A stretch of 64,000 bases of DNA, taken from assembly GCA_031367505.1 (NCBI GenBank), contig JANLPY010000673.1, forward strand, positions 5,392 to 69,391, in the 5' to 3' direction. The stretch is from JAKFWF01 sp031367505 (lineage in GTDB: Bacteria > Pseudomonadota > Alphaproteobacteria > Rhizobiales > Hyphomicrobiaceae). Below the pieces are notes generated by a model. The model saw only the letters and a program-made list of their open reading frames with translations. It was not told where the DNA came from and made no database searches. Each line of letters opens with the position of its first letter. Within the stretch, counting starts at the first letter, position 1. Position numbers and translations under genes: made by a program. Below are positions 51,622 through 59,891 of the stretch, piece by piece.

Positions 51622-53604
51622 TCAGGTGTTGGCGGTTTTTATCTTGGTCGTTTTACGGAGGAACGCCGGTACGTTGTCGGCGAAACCGGTTGGCGCTTCG
51701 CCGTGCCCGTCATTGCGATCCGGCCGGTCGGGGCGTGGCGGACGACGATCACGATCGTGTGGTTGATCGCGCCGTTGATCAGGAGCCCGCTGATCGGAAG
51801 TACGCTGATCGGAAGTACGGGCGGGGCGAGCGTCGCGTGGTGCTGCCTCCACTCGCGGTCCTCTGTCTTCACGGACCGGGCGATGGTTGTCGCGCGGCGC
51901 CTGGTTCTCGCGCGGTTGGCGCTCTTCCCGGTGCGGCCGGTCATTGCGTTGTGCACGATCTTGCCGCGGCGGACGGTCGCCGTGCGTAGCGCGATCATCC
52001 CGAGGTGCTGCGGTCTGGTTCTCGGTGCGTGGGCGCTCACTGCGCTCAGGCCGTTCGGGGCGACGTTCGCGTGGAGGACGAGGCGTGCCGGCCTGCTCGT
52101 CGATATTGGTGACGGGCCATGCTTGCACGTCGGGTTGATCGCCCGTTGCCGATGGCGGAGCCGGGTGACGAGGTTCGCGCGGCCGGCGCTCTGGCCGGCC
52201 ATCAGGACGACGTGCGCGTGACGGAGCCGGCATTAGGTGTTCGCCGGTCACTGGCGTTGGCGGTAATTCTGCGACGGTCGCCGCAGCGGTAATCATGCCC
52301 TGTTCGGCGCGTGGTGTCCGTTCGCGGCGAGGCGGGCGGCGATCGCGCACGCTTTCGTCCGCACCACTGCGGGGCCTTTCCCGGTTCGAGCTTTCGCGCC
52401 GTCCGTCCGGTTTGGCACCGCGGCCGCCGCGGCGCTTGCGCTTGCCGCTTTCAGCTATGTCTTGTTCGGTCGGCGGTTCGCCAAGCCAAACGGGTGTTTC
52501 CCCGGTTGCCTTCTCGATGTCTTTCAACATCTTGAGATCGTCGGGTGCGACCAGGGTCGCAGCGAAACCCGACTTGCCAGCGCGGCCAGTACGGCCAATG
52601 CGGTGCACGTAATCGTCGCCGGCCCACGGTACATCGAAGTTGAACACGTGACTGACATCGGGAATGTCGAGACCACGGGCTGCCACGTCGCTTGCCGCCA
52701 GGAACAGGATCTTGCCCGCCCGGAACGCATCGAGCGTTTCCATGCGTGCCTTTTGGTCCATGTCACCATGCAGCGCGCCGGCGTTGAAGCCGTGCTTGGT
52801 CAGCGACTTGAGCAGGATCGCAACATCGCGCTTGCGGTTGCAGAAGATGATCGCGTTGCGCACCGTTTCGCCACGGATCAGATCGCGCAGGATCTCGCGT
52901 TTGGCGAAATCCTCGCCGTCCGGGCAAAACCGGAAGCGTTGCGTGATGGTTTTTGCGGTGGTGGCCGGCGGGGCGACCTCGATGCGTTCCGGATTGGTCA
53001 GGAACTGATCAACGAGACGCGTGATCTCCGGCGGCATCGTCGCCGAGAAGAACAACGTCTGACGCTTCGGTGGCAGCAGTTTGCAGATCTTTTCGATATC
53101 CGGGATGAAGCCCATGTCGAGCATGCGATCGGCTTCATCGATGACCAGGATCTCAACGCCCATCAGCATCAAGCGGCCACGTTGATAATGGTCGAGCATC
53201 CGGCCGGGTGTTGCGATCAGCACATCGGCGCCGCGATCGAGTTTCTTGACCTGATCGTCCATCGACACGCCACCGATCAGCAGCGCCACGTTGAGTTTGT
53301 GATTGATGCCGTATTTCTCGAAGCTTTGCGCCACCTGGGCGGCAAGCTCGCGGGTTGGCGCGAGGATCAGCGAGCGTGGCATGCGAGCGCGAGCGCGTCC
53401 GCTCTCAAGCCGGGTAATCATCGGCAGCACGAAGGCTGCGGTCTTGCCGGTGCCGGTCTGAGCAATGCCCAAGACATCCCGGCCTGTTACCGCGACTGGT
53501 ATGGCCTGCGACTGAATAGGCGTCGCGATAGTATATCCGGCAGCGTCTACTGCGGCCTGGACCTTAGGGCTGAGACCAAGCTCAGCGAAGGGCTTCGTTT
53601 GCAA
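51622..53604 (-). CDS. DEAD-box RNA helicase with long Arg/Pro/Asp-rich tail
   Basis: A 660-residue RNA helicase. Residues 1-375 hold all DEAD motifs: the Q motif (ATPIQSQAIP), AQTGTGKT, PTRELAAQ, TPGRMLDH, DEAD, SAT, and in domain 2 ARGLD and HRIGRTGR. From about residue 395 to the end is a 250-residue low-complexity tail dominated by Arg, Pro, Asp, Glu and Gln (blocks like RPERPERSERPRTE), ending NVPAFLRKTTKI, a conserved alphaproteobacterial RhlE-type end. The tail is likely disordered and RNA-binding. There is no ATG; TTG at 53604 with GGAG ten bases upstream fits the family N-terminus, while GTG at 53637 is the other option. Cold and ribosome assembly roles are typical. Confidence 0.92.
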   Translation of the reverse strand: MQTKPFAELGLSPKVQAAVDAAGYTIATPIQSQAIPVAVTGRDVLGIAQTGTGKTAAFVLPMITRLESGRARARMPRSLILAPTRELAAQVAQSFEKYGINHKLNVALLIGGVSMDDQVKKLDRGADVLIATPGRMLDHYQRGRLMLMGVEILVIDEADRMLDMGFIPDIEKICKLLPPKRQTLFFSATMPPEITRLVDQFLTNPERIEVAPPATTAKTITQRFRFCPDGEDFAKREILRDLIRGETVRNAIIFCNRKRDVAILLKSLTKHGFNAGALHGDMDQKARMETLDAFRAGKILFLAASDVAARGLDIPDVSHVFNFDVPWAGDDYVHRIGRTGRAGKSGFAATLVAPDDLKMLKDIEKATGETPVWLGEPPTEQDIAESGKRKRRGGRGAKPDGRRESSNRERPRSGADESVRDRRPPRRERTPRAEQGMITAAATVAELPPTPVTGEHLMPAPSRARRPDGRPERRPREPRHPAPPSATGDQPDVQAWPVTNIDEQAGTPRPPRERRPERPERSERPRTENQTAAPRDDRATHGDRPPRQDRAQRNDRPHREERQPRENQAPRDNHRPVREDRGPRVEAAPRDARPARTSDQRTSDQRAPDQRRDQPHDRDRRPPRPDRPDRNDGHGEAPTGFADNVPAFLRKTTKIKTANT

Positions 53605-53943
53605 AAGGGAACGTCTCCATCTCCCACGGCAATGCACGGACCAAGCCGTTGTGGCGTGGACATCAGCATCAAAACGGGCGCAGGGGTGGGTACTTGCCTA
53701 CTGGTGGCAAAAAATGTGACTGGATTTTTCAAAAGGGATCAACGGAAACCTGGATCCCCTGCGCCCAGCACACTTGCGGCCTGACAGAGATTGGCTTGGA
53801 AAGCAAGTGAATCCTGCGTTTTATTGAACATTGCGGTGGACTGTCGCGGTTGAACCTTCGATGAGCCGCTCGCGTTGGCACTTAATTGTTCTTTTCGCCT
53901 ACGTTCAGGCATGAATTGGCCGGTCATCCCGAAGGAGACGAAC
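53605..53943. other. Divergent intergenic region, nothing recognised
   Basis: This 339-base gap carries the leaders of the helicase gene (left) and the alpha/beta hydrolase gene (right). Apart from the ribosome sites and an A/T-rich patch near 53700-53735 (GCAAAAAATGTGAC then GGATTTTTCAAAAG) that could hold promoters, I see no gene, repeat or RNA structure. Confidence 0.4.
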
Positions 53944-54648
53944 ATGGGTTCAGCCGCGCAAGATATCGTTTTCGTGCCGGGATTGTTGTGCACCGGCGAT
54001 CTGTTCGCGGCACAAATCGCGCACTTCGGCAAAAATCACCGGTGTTTCATCGCTGACCATACGACGGCGGATACATTGGAGGGCATAGCTCGCTCAATTC
54101 TCGACAGCGCGCCGCAGCAGTTTGCACTCGCCGGCCTTTCGATGGGCGGCTACATCGCCTTCGAAATGCTGCGGCAACAGCCGCAACGGATTACCCGGTT
54201 GGCCCTTCTCGATACCAACGCCCGAGCCGATCGGCCAGAGCAGTTCAAACAGCGCCGGGTGTTGATGGGTGCGGCCCAGGTGGTCGGCGCTCGTGCCGTG
54301 CAGGGCATGTTGCTGCACTATCTGATCCATCATGATCGGCTATCTGATCGGGCGTTGACCGAGCGCGTGCTGCTGATGGCGGACGGCATCGGCGCCAACG
54401 CTTTCATCCGTCAGCAACAAGCGATCATGGGCCGCCCGGACAACCGGCCATTCTTGAGCCAGATCAAATGCCCGACGGTGGTCGTCGTCGGTGCGCAGGA
54501 TGCATTGACGCCTGTAAAAGTTTCCGAGGAGATGCACGCGGCAATGCCGGGTAGTGTGCTCGACGTGATCCCCAACTGCGGCCATCTGTCGACTATGGAG
54601 GCACCTGACGCTGTCAATATGATTTTGGATCGATGGCTTGCCATTTAA
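53944..54648 (+). CDS. Alpha/beta hydrolase
   Basis: A 234-residue hydrolase. The oxyanion region is IVFVPGLLCTGDLFAAQI, the nucleophile elbow is LAGLSMGGYIAFEML, the acid lies in VVGAQDALTPVKVSEEM and the histidine in IPNCGHLSTMEAPDAV. The size and the GLLCTGDL start resemble small esterases near RutD-like and bioH-like proteins. The substrate is unknown. GGAG lies eight bases before the ATG at 53944. The TauE-type transporter gene follows within ten bases, so they are probably one operon. Confidence 0.9.
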   Translation: MGSAAQDIVFVPGLLCTGDLFAAQIAHFGKNHRCFIADHTTADTLEGIARSILDSAPQQFALAGLSMGGYIAFEMLRQQPQRITRLALLDTNARADRPEQFKQRRVLMGAAQVVGARAVQGMLLHYLIHHDRLSDRALTERVLLMADGIGANAFIRQQQAIMGRPDNRPFLSQIKCPTVVVVGAQDALTPVKVSEEMHAAMPGSVLDVIPNCGHLSTMEAPDAVNMILDRWLAI

Positions 54649-54654
54649 CGCTCA

Positions 54655-55455
54655 GTGCGATGTTCTTATGCTTCAGGTAAATTTGATCGCATCTTAGGAG
54701 TTGAGACCCTGACGCCTTTTGATATTGCGCTTCTGGCGGGGCTGATCTTCGCTGCCGCAGTCATCTATACATCGGTCGGCCATGCCGGAGCCTCGGGCTA
54801 TATCGCGGCTATGGCGCTGTTCGGTCTGACACCGGCCGTCATGCGGCCGACGGCGCTCACCCTCAACATCATCGTTGCGACGCTTGCGACATATCGTTGG
54901 AACGGCGCTGGGCTCGTGAACTGGAAGACGCTCGGGCCACTCTTGATCACATCCATCCCGGCAGCGTTCATTGGCGGCACCGTGCAGTTGCCAGGAACGT
55001 GGTACCGGCTGTTGGTCGGTATCGTACTGTTTGTCGCCGCCCTGAAATTGTTGATCCAACCGCGCAGTGGCGCTGGCAGTGATCGTGCCCGGACAGCGAT
55101 GCCGTGGTTGGCAGGTCTGTTGGCTGGTGGCTTGGTTGGCATGCTTTCAGGGTTGACCGGCACCGGCGGTGGAATTTTCTTAAGCCCGCTGCTGTTGTTC
55201 TTCGGATGGGCCGGCACGCGGCAAGCATCAGGGATCACCGCCCCTTTCATACTCGTGAACTCAGTCGCGGGATTGGCCGGCAATCTGCTGAGCTTGAAAG
55301 GATTGCCGGGCGAGCTTCCCTATTTCGTTATCGCAGCGCTGCTCGGCGGTGTCGTCGGCACCAGTGTCGGCATCGGAATGGCGTCGACCGTGATGTTGCA
55401 GCGTATTCTAGGGGTCGTGCTGCTGGTTGCAGCGGGTAAGTTTATCTTTGTTTGA
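54655..55455 (+). CDS. TauE/SafE-family membrane transporter
   Basis: A 266-residue integral membrane protein with the two-fold TSUP repeat: GHAGASGYIAAMALFGLTP in the first half and LSGLTGTGGGIFLSPLLLFF in the second. About eight hydrophobic helices are seen. The family exports sulfite, sulfoacetate or other organosulfur anions. The start is unclear: GTG at 54655 has no ribosome site, and an AGGAG at 54697 lies eight bases before an in-frame CTG at 54709, just ahead of the first helix. The true N-terminus may therefore be 18 residues shorter. Confidence 0.87.
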   Translation: MRCSYASGKFDRILGVETLTPFDIALLAGLIFAAAVIYTSVGHAGASGYIAAMALFGLTPAVMRPTALTLNIIVATLATYRWNGAGLVNWKTLGPLLITSIPAAFIGGTVQLPGTWYRLLVGIVLFVAALKLLIQPRSGAGSDRARTAMPWLAGLLAGGLVGMLSGLTGTGGGIFLSPLLLFFGWAGTRQASGITAPFILVNSVAGLAGNLLSLKGLPGELPYFVIAALLGGVVGTSVGIGMASTVMLQRILGVVLLVAAGKFIFV

Positions 55456-55474
55456 CCTAAGGTTCCTTTATCGC

Positions 55475-55501
55475 AAAAAAAGGCCTCCCAATTGGGAGGC
55501 C
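55475..55501 (-). terminator. Perfect reverse-strand terminator with no gene in front of it
   Basis: Read on the reverse strand, GGCCTCCC-AATT-GGGAGGCC is an eight-base-pair perfect stem followed at once by seven Ts. The forward strand lacks a T run after it, so it does not serve the TauE-type gene. No annotated reverse-strand gene lies upstream of it until beyond 59 kb. Confidence 0.85.
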
Positions 55502-55612
55502 AAGTCGTGACTGACAATGAAGGCGCGCAAAGCGCTTGCATCGCAGTCAGGACGTTACACGAGGCGACCTGCCGGGGCACGCGCAATTCTCGTGAGGAGC
55601 CATCTCACAGCA
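55475..55612 (-). ncRNA. Candidate reverse-strand small RNA
   Basis: A strong terminator ends this stretch on the reverse strand, and a perfect TTGACA lies at 55642-55647 on that strand, with GCGGAT 17 bases on as a poor -10. Transcription would begin near 55612 and give about 140 bases. The segment has internal hairpins such as GCGC-AAA-GCGC and no forward gene. I match it to no known RNA. An 18-codon frame inside it (MAPHENCACPGRSPRVTS) is possible but has no clear ribosome site. The assignment rests on promoter and terminator alone. Confidence 0.4.
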
Positions 55613-55768
55613 TGCAGCATCCGCATGATTGATGTTGCTTTTGTCAACATATTGAATTTACGAAATAAATGCCGGTTACTGATTTGCCTAAAATTTAGAC
55701 AAACGAAATATCAATCAAATGATTGTACGTTGAAGTGTCGAATTACTCAATTTTGGAAGTCGTTTAAG

Positions 55769-56272
55769 ATGTCCACGCAAACGACAATACCTCAGTCACG
55801 GCTTGTGCTCGGAGTTGATCAAAGCAGCAGCTCGGTTTCCGGCCGGTTCAATCTGCATATGCTGTCGCCAATTCTCCTCGGACTTGCGGCGCCGATGATG
55901 GTGATTGGCGTTATCGATCCATCGATCATTCAACATGGCCGGGTCATCATTTTCGCCTTGCTGGCGTCGATGCTGATGGTCGCAACCTGTCTCTTCGCCG
56001 CCAGTTTGTTGTGGCCGGGCGATGTCACGGCGATCATCGTTGATGCCAAGGCGCGCAAGGTCGAGTTTGTACAAAGCGGCGTGCTCGCGACTTCGAGTGT
56101 GGAAGTGCACTTCGACCAGATCGCGGCGCTTGGTTTGGCCTCTCGCTTTGATGATGACGGATATCCGTTCAGCCAACCGGAAATTCAATTGCGTGACGGG
56201 CAGCGCGTGGCGTTGCCGGCCGGTTCTACCAAGGAATCGATCGAGGCGGCGCGGCGGGTTCTGGGGCTCTAG
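55769..56272 (+). CDS. Hypothetical protein with two membrane helices
   Basis: A 167-residue protein. A polar N-terminus of 30 residues precedes two hydrophobic segments (about 34-50, SPILLGLAAPMMVIGVI, and 60-82, VIIFALLASMLMVATCLFAA). A C-terminal cytoplasmic domain of about 80 residues follows with beta character (VTAIIVDAKARKVEFVQSGV, QIAALGLASRFDDDGYPFSQ). That layout resembles bacterial PH-like or DUF2244-type membrane proteins, but I cannot assign a family. The upstream 120 bases are markedly A/T-rich and probably contain the promoter. Confidence 0.72.
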   Translation: MSTQTTIPQSRLVLGVDQSSSSVSGRFNLHMLSPILLGLAAPMMVIGVIDPSIIQHGRVIIFALLASMLMVATCLFAASLLWPGDVTAIIVDAKARKVEFVQSGVLATSSVEVHFDQIAALGLASRFDDDGYPFSQPEIQLRDGQRVALPAGSTKESIEAARRVLGL

Positions 56273-56385
56273 TTCACGGTCGAAATAGTTTGTACGGTTG
56301 AGCGTTGATTTGACGCCCGGGGCTATAAGCGAAGCGATTCTTTCGCTAAGCATGCGGGACACCGCAACAGCCCGGACATCCCAAC

Positions 56386-57753
56386 GTGCCATCCAAGTCG
56401 CCGCACGTGCCTGTCGTGACCAGTTCTGTGTCTTGGCCCGCTGGCCTCACGCCGACGCCCGAATACGAAGCTGCCGCACAGTTTGTGTTAGCCGAGACCG
56501 ACGGTCACCTGTTCGTCACCGGGCGGGCTGGCACCGGCAAGTCGACGTTGTTGCGCGCGTTGCGCGACATGATCACGGTGCCCAACGTAGTGGTGGCGCC
56601 AACCGGGCTTGCCGCCGTGACAGCCGGTGGGCAGACGATCCACTCGTTCTTCGGATTTCCACCGAAGTTGATCCAGTCGAGCGATATCAGACGCAGCCGC
56701 AACGGCGGTATTATGCGGCGATTGCAGATGCTCATCATCGATGAAGTCTCGATGGTGCGATCCGACTTGATGAACGCAATTGATCTCAGCCTTCGCCTGA
56801 ACAGGGGACGGCCGCGCGAGCCATTTGGCGGCGTCCGCTTGTTGCTGTTCGGCGATCTGCATCAGTTGCCGCCAGTGGTGCAACGTGGCGAGGAAGCCGA
56901 ATACTTACAGGACGCGCACGGCGGACCATTCTTTTTCAGCATTGATGCCTTGCGCGAAGGGGCCGGCACGACGCTGCTTGAGCTTGGCGAGGTGTTTCGC
57001 CAGCGCGACGAAGCGCTGCTTGATGTGCTCAATCGGGTGCGGGAGGGCACGGCGGAACAGGACGATCTGCGCTCGCTCAACGAACGGGTGTCCCCGATCC
57101 GCACACTCGCCGAAGGTGACCCCTATGTCATTCTGACGCCGACGAATGCGGCCGCGCAACGGATCAATACGGCTTTCCTCGAGGCCCTGCCAGGCCGGAG
57201 CATCACATTCGATGCCAAGGTCACGGGTGAGTTCAACGATAGCGCCCATCCGACCGACACCGCGCTGACGCTGAAGCCCGGCGCCAAGGTGATCATGCTC
57301 CGCAACGACCCTGATGGGCGCTGGGTCAATGGAACCATCGGGCGGGTCGCGCGATTGGAAGAAACCAAGGCATTCGTATCGATCGATGGCCGCGAGTACG
57401 AAGTCGAACCTGCGTCTTGGGAAAACCGGCGCTATGCTTTTGATAAGACCGCTGAGAAGATCGTCGAAACGATAGCAGGCACGTTCAAGCAACTCCCATT
57501 GAGGTTGGCTTGGGCGCTAACGATACATAAGAGCCAGGGTTTGACGCTTGACAAAGTTTACATCGATTTAGGGCGCGGTACCTTCGCGCATGGCCAAGCC
57601 TACGTGGCCCTGTCGCGGTGCCGGACGCTTGAGGGATTGACACTTGCGCGTGCGCTAAAGCCGAGTGACATCATGTTCGACCCTGCCGCCATGGGCTACC
57701 GGGACATCTTCCCGAGCGTTCAATTTGCTGCAACGCACAAAACTATAAAATGA
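56386..57753 (+). CDS. PIF1-like/RecD-type DNA helicase
   Basis: A 455-residue superfamily 1B helicase. Walker A is VTGRAGTGKSTLLRAL, motif Ia is VVAPTGLAAVTAGGQTIHS, Walker B is MLIIDEVSMVRSDL and motif III is LLLFGDLHQLPPVV. Motifs V and VI are TIHKSQGLTLDKV and GQAYVALSRCRTLEGL. This is the PIF1/TrwC-helicase-like type, sometimes annotated as AAA ATPase. It should unwind DNA 5' to 3' and may act on G-quadruplexes or stalled forks. The start is GTG at 56386. It stands alone with 113 bases on its left. Confidence 0.92.
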   Translation: MPSKSPHVPVVTSSVSWPAGLTPTPEYEAAAQFVLAETDGHLFVTGRAGTGKSTLLRALRDMITVPNVVVAPTGLAAVTAGGQTIHSFFGFPPKLIQSSDIRRSRNGGIMRRLQMLIIDEVSMVRSDLMNAIDLSLRLNRGRPREPFGGVRLLLFGDLHQLPPVVQRGEEAEYLQDAHGGPFFFSIDALREGAGTTLLELGEVFRQRDEALLDVLNRVREGTAEQDDLRSLNERVSPIRTLAEGDPYVILTPTNAAAQRINTAFLEALPGRSITFDAKVTGEFNDSAHPTDTALTLKPGAKVIMLRNDPDGRWVNGTIGRVARLEETKAFVSIDGREYEVEPASWENRRYAFDKTAEKIVETIAGTFKQLPLRLAWALTIHKSQGLTLDKVYIDLGRGTFAHGQAYVALSRCRTLEGLTLARALKPSDIMFDPAAMGYRDIFPSVQFAATHKTIK

Positions 57754-57849
57754 TGCTCCAACAACTGAGCAAGATGCGCGAAACATCCGCTGTTACACGC
57801 GATTAGTAGATGCGACGTTTTGGCCTACCGCGACGCAGCAAATTATATG

Positions 57850-57860
57850 TTGCACTGCAA
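57850..57860. promoter_or_regulatory. Possible PhaR operator upstream of the phasin gene
   Basis: TTGCA-C-TGCAA is a perfect palindrome 138 bases before the phasin start, followed by ATAATCTGCAC and a second TTGCGC. PhaR, the polyhydroxybutyrate-responsive repressor, binds TGC-rich palindromes upstream of phasin genes in related bacteria. Match and position are suggestive only. Confidence 0.4.
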
Positions 57861-57997
57861 AATAATCTGCACTATGTTGCGCTTACGAACACAACAAGCC
57901 GATGCAGCCTCACACCTTGGGCCGCTCTGCCGCCGTCGCTAAATCACCTACTACTTTTTGCAACCCCTCAAACGAACCCCAGCTCAGGAGCGTCCCG

Positions 57998-58462
57998 ATG
58001 TCGAACATCAATGATCAGTTCACCCGCCAGGCCCAGGAAATGTTCAACGCTGCCAAGGATGCGCGCATTCCTGAGAACGTTCAGCACATGGCTGAAGAAG
58101 GCGTTGCCAAGACCCGCGAAGCCTACAAGAAGATCAACGCCGCTACCAAAGACGGCGCCAAGGTTGTTGAAGAAGTGATGGTTGCCGCTCAGGCCAGCGC
58201 CAAGACGCTCGGCGAGAAGGTTCTCAACAACACGATGGCCAACACCGAGAGCCTGTTTGACGCTGCTCAGGCAATTGCCCGTGCGCGTTCGCTCCCAGAA
58301 GCCGCTAAGCTTCAGGCCGATTTCATGCAGCAGCAGTTCGCAGCTGTCGGCGCCCAGTCGAAAGAGTTCTTCGAGCTCTCGACGAAGCTTGCAAAGCAGA
58401 CGTTCGAGTCGATGAACACTGCGACCACCAAGAGCTTCGAGCAGATGAAGAAGACGGCCTGA
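57998..58462 (+). CDS. Phasin family protein
   Basis: A 154-residue helical protein of the phasin_2 family, which coats polyhydroxyalkanoate granules. Features are MAEEGVAKTREAYKKINAAT, ARSLPEAAKLQADFMQQQFA and SKEFFELSTKLAKQTFESMN. The amphipathic helices have no long hydrophobic segment, as expected for a surface coat. An AGGAG lies eight bases before the ATG. Codon use is strongly biased toward favoured codons, suggesting high expression. A composite hairpin lies just downstream. Confidence 0.92.
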   Translation: MSNINDQFTRQAQEMFNAAKDARIPENVQHMAEEGVAKTREAYKKINAATKDGAKVVEEVMVAAQASAKTLGEKVLNNTMANTESLFDAAQAIARARSLPEAAKLQADFMQQQFAAVGAQSKEFFELSTKLAKQTFESMNTATTKSFEQMKKTA

Positions 58463-58487
58463 TTTTCGGTCGCACTTAGCGTCTAAC

Positions 58488-58531
58488 GATACGAGCCCGG
58501 TCAGCGAAAGCAGGCCGGGCTTAATCGTATC
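58488..58531 (+). terminator. Composite inverted repeat after phasin gene
   Basis: Outer arms GATACGA and TCGTATC and inner arms AGCCCGG and CCGGGCT enclose a 14-base loop. There is no T run immediately after the stem, so it may be a stabilising 3' end or a weak terminator. Confidence 0.55.
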
Positions 58532-58601
58532 TGAAACGACTTTGACGGTAAGCGCAGAAAGGGTCTATTCAAGCGCCGCGCGATGTCGCAAACTCTCCAT
58601 C

Positions 58602-59111
58602 ATGCTCAGTTCCAGTGCTCAGGTGCGTGTGCGTCGCGGTAAACTTTCGGATGCGAAAGCGTTGTCCGGTGTGTTCCGCGAATCTTGGGAATTGGCGTAC
58701 CGGGGCATTATCCCACATCTGCATCTCGAGACGATGATCCGCCGCCGCAATCCCGATTGGTGGCGCACGACGATTCGCTCCGGCGATACGTTGTTCGTCC
58801 TTGAAGTCGCTGGCAAAATCGCTGGTTATGCAACTTGCGGCGTGTCGCGCGCGCGCGGCGCCCAGCAAGGTGAAATTTACGAAATTTATCTGGCGCCACT
58901 TTATCAAGGCCTCGGTCACGGCGAACACCTGTTCGAGGCGTGCCGCTATGCGCTCGATGTGCGGCGCCTGAGCGGTCTCATCATCTGGGCGTTGGCTGAC
59001 AACGAAGCGGCGATTTCATTCTACTGGCGTCGTGGTGGGCGGCCCATTGCCAAGCGTTCCGACAAAATCGGAGCGGCAAAACTTTCGAAATTGGCGTTTG
59101 CTTGGGACTAG
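58602..59111 (+). CDS. GNAT-family N-acetyltransferase
   Basis: A 169-residue acetyltransferase resembling RimI-type proteins. RVRRGKLSDAKALSGVFRES opens the fold; the acetyl-CoA loop is IYLAPLYQGLGHGEHLFEA, and the end is WALADNEAAISFYWRRGGRP. The ATG at 58602 has only a weak ribosome site; an in-frame upstream start at 58542 is possible. The substrate is unknown. It is convergent with the secreted-protein gene at 59181. Confidence 0.87.
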   Translation: MLSSSAQVRVRRGKLSDAKALSGVFRESWELAYRGIIPHLHLETMIRRRNPDWWRTTIRSGDTLFVLEVAGKIAGYATCGVSRARGAQQGEIYEIYLAPLYQGLGHGEHLFEACRYALDVRRLSGLIIWALADNEAAISFYWRRGGRPIAKRSDKIGAAKLSKLAFAWD

Positions 59112-59180
59112 GCTGTATGGCGGCGGGCTGGCGTTGGGCTGGCCCCGCGAGCCGCCGTCAAACGCGCTGCGTGCGCGCTT

Positions 59181-59768
59181 TCACTTCGAAAGCTGACCCG
59201 GTGCTCCGATAATCCGCGCATCTGCTTTGCAAGACCACGCAGCCGCCAACTCATCTGCCGCCGAGCGGGCGAGGGCCATCGCGTCGGCGTTAGCCTTGGC
59301 GTCGACGTATGCCATGTGGCAAGCCTCGGTCGATGATACCTTGGTCACGACGAGAACTTCGCCCCTTGCGCCCTCAGTGCGAGTGAAAAGCCGCATGATC
59401 GTTGCGTAGGGCCGATCGCTGCCGTCGACTCGCCGGAAACGCCATTCGATCGTCGCGCGCTTGCCGCTACCTTCGAATATTGAATTGAACGGTCGCAACG
59501 TTTGCTGCATCGCCTGGCGGCTTTCGGGCTTAGCGCCAAAACTGACGAACGCGCGCAAATCGCCTTCAGAATAACTGACGGGATAGTCCTTTAAGCCGGC
59601 GCAACGGTAGGTATTGCCGTCCGGATGCCGTTTAATGATCTGGCAGGTACTCAGTTCGACCGTCGTGAAACGGCTTCGTAGCGGGTTGGCGATTGTTTCT
59701 GTGGCCGCGAGCAAGAGTGCTGGTAAGGCCAGCATAACGGCTGCTATGGGTTGACCAAATCGTTTCAC
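59181..59768 (-). CDS. Secreted hypothetical protein
   Basis: A 195-residue protein with a signal peptide (AAVMLALPALLLAATETIAN). The mature chain has four cysteines: two near the start (STCQIIKRHPDGNTYRCAGL) and two near the end (TEACHMAYVD and AWSCKADAR), likely forming disulfides in the periplasm. The middle (ATIEWRFRRVDGSDRPYATI) is beta-rich. No family is recognised beyond similarity in style to uncharacterised alphaproteobacterial exported proteins. It is divergent from ppa, whose start lies 123 bases away. Confidence 0.72.
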   Translation of the reverse strand: MKRFGQPIAAVMLALPALLLAATETIANPLRSRFTTVELSTCQIIKRHPDGNTYRCAGLKDYPVSYSEGDLRAFVSFGAKPESRQAMQQTLRPFNSIFEGSGKRATIEWRFRRVDGSDRPYATIMRLFTRTEGARGEVLVVTKVSSTEACHMAYVDAKANADAMALARSAADELAAAWSCKADARIIGAPGQLSK

Positions 59769-59891
59769 GGCTAGTGGTACTTCCCTGCAATTTCGACGAC
59801 GGCATTGTCGTTGAGCGCCGCCTGCGGCACAAGAGCATCAAATCGTTCAGCTTCACGAGCCATCTTCGGCAACAACCATATTGGAACTGTC

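Noticed and set aside
52462..53784. A 440-codon forward frame opposite the DEAD-box helicase
   Set aside because: It is the mirror of a strongly conserved helicase with all motifs; its translation has no family pattern and is a by-product of high GC content.
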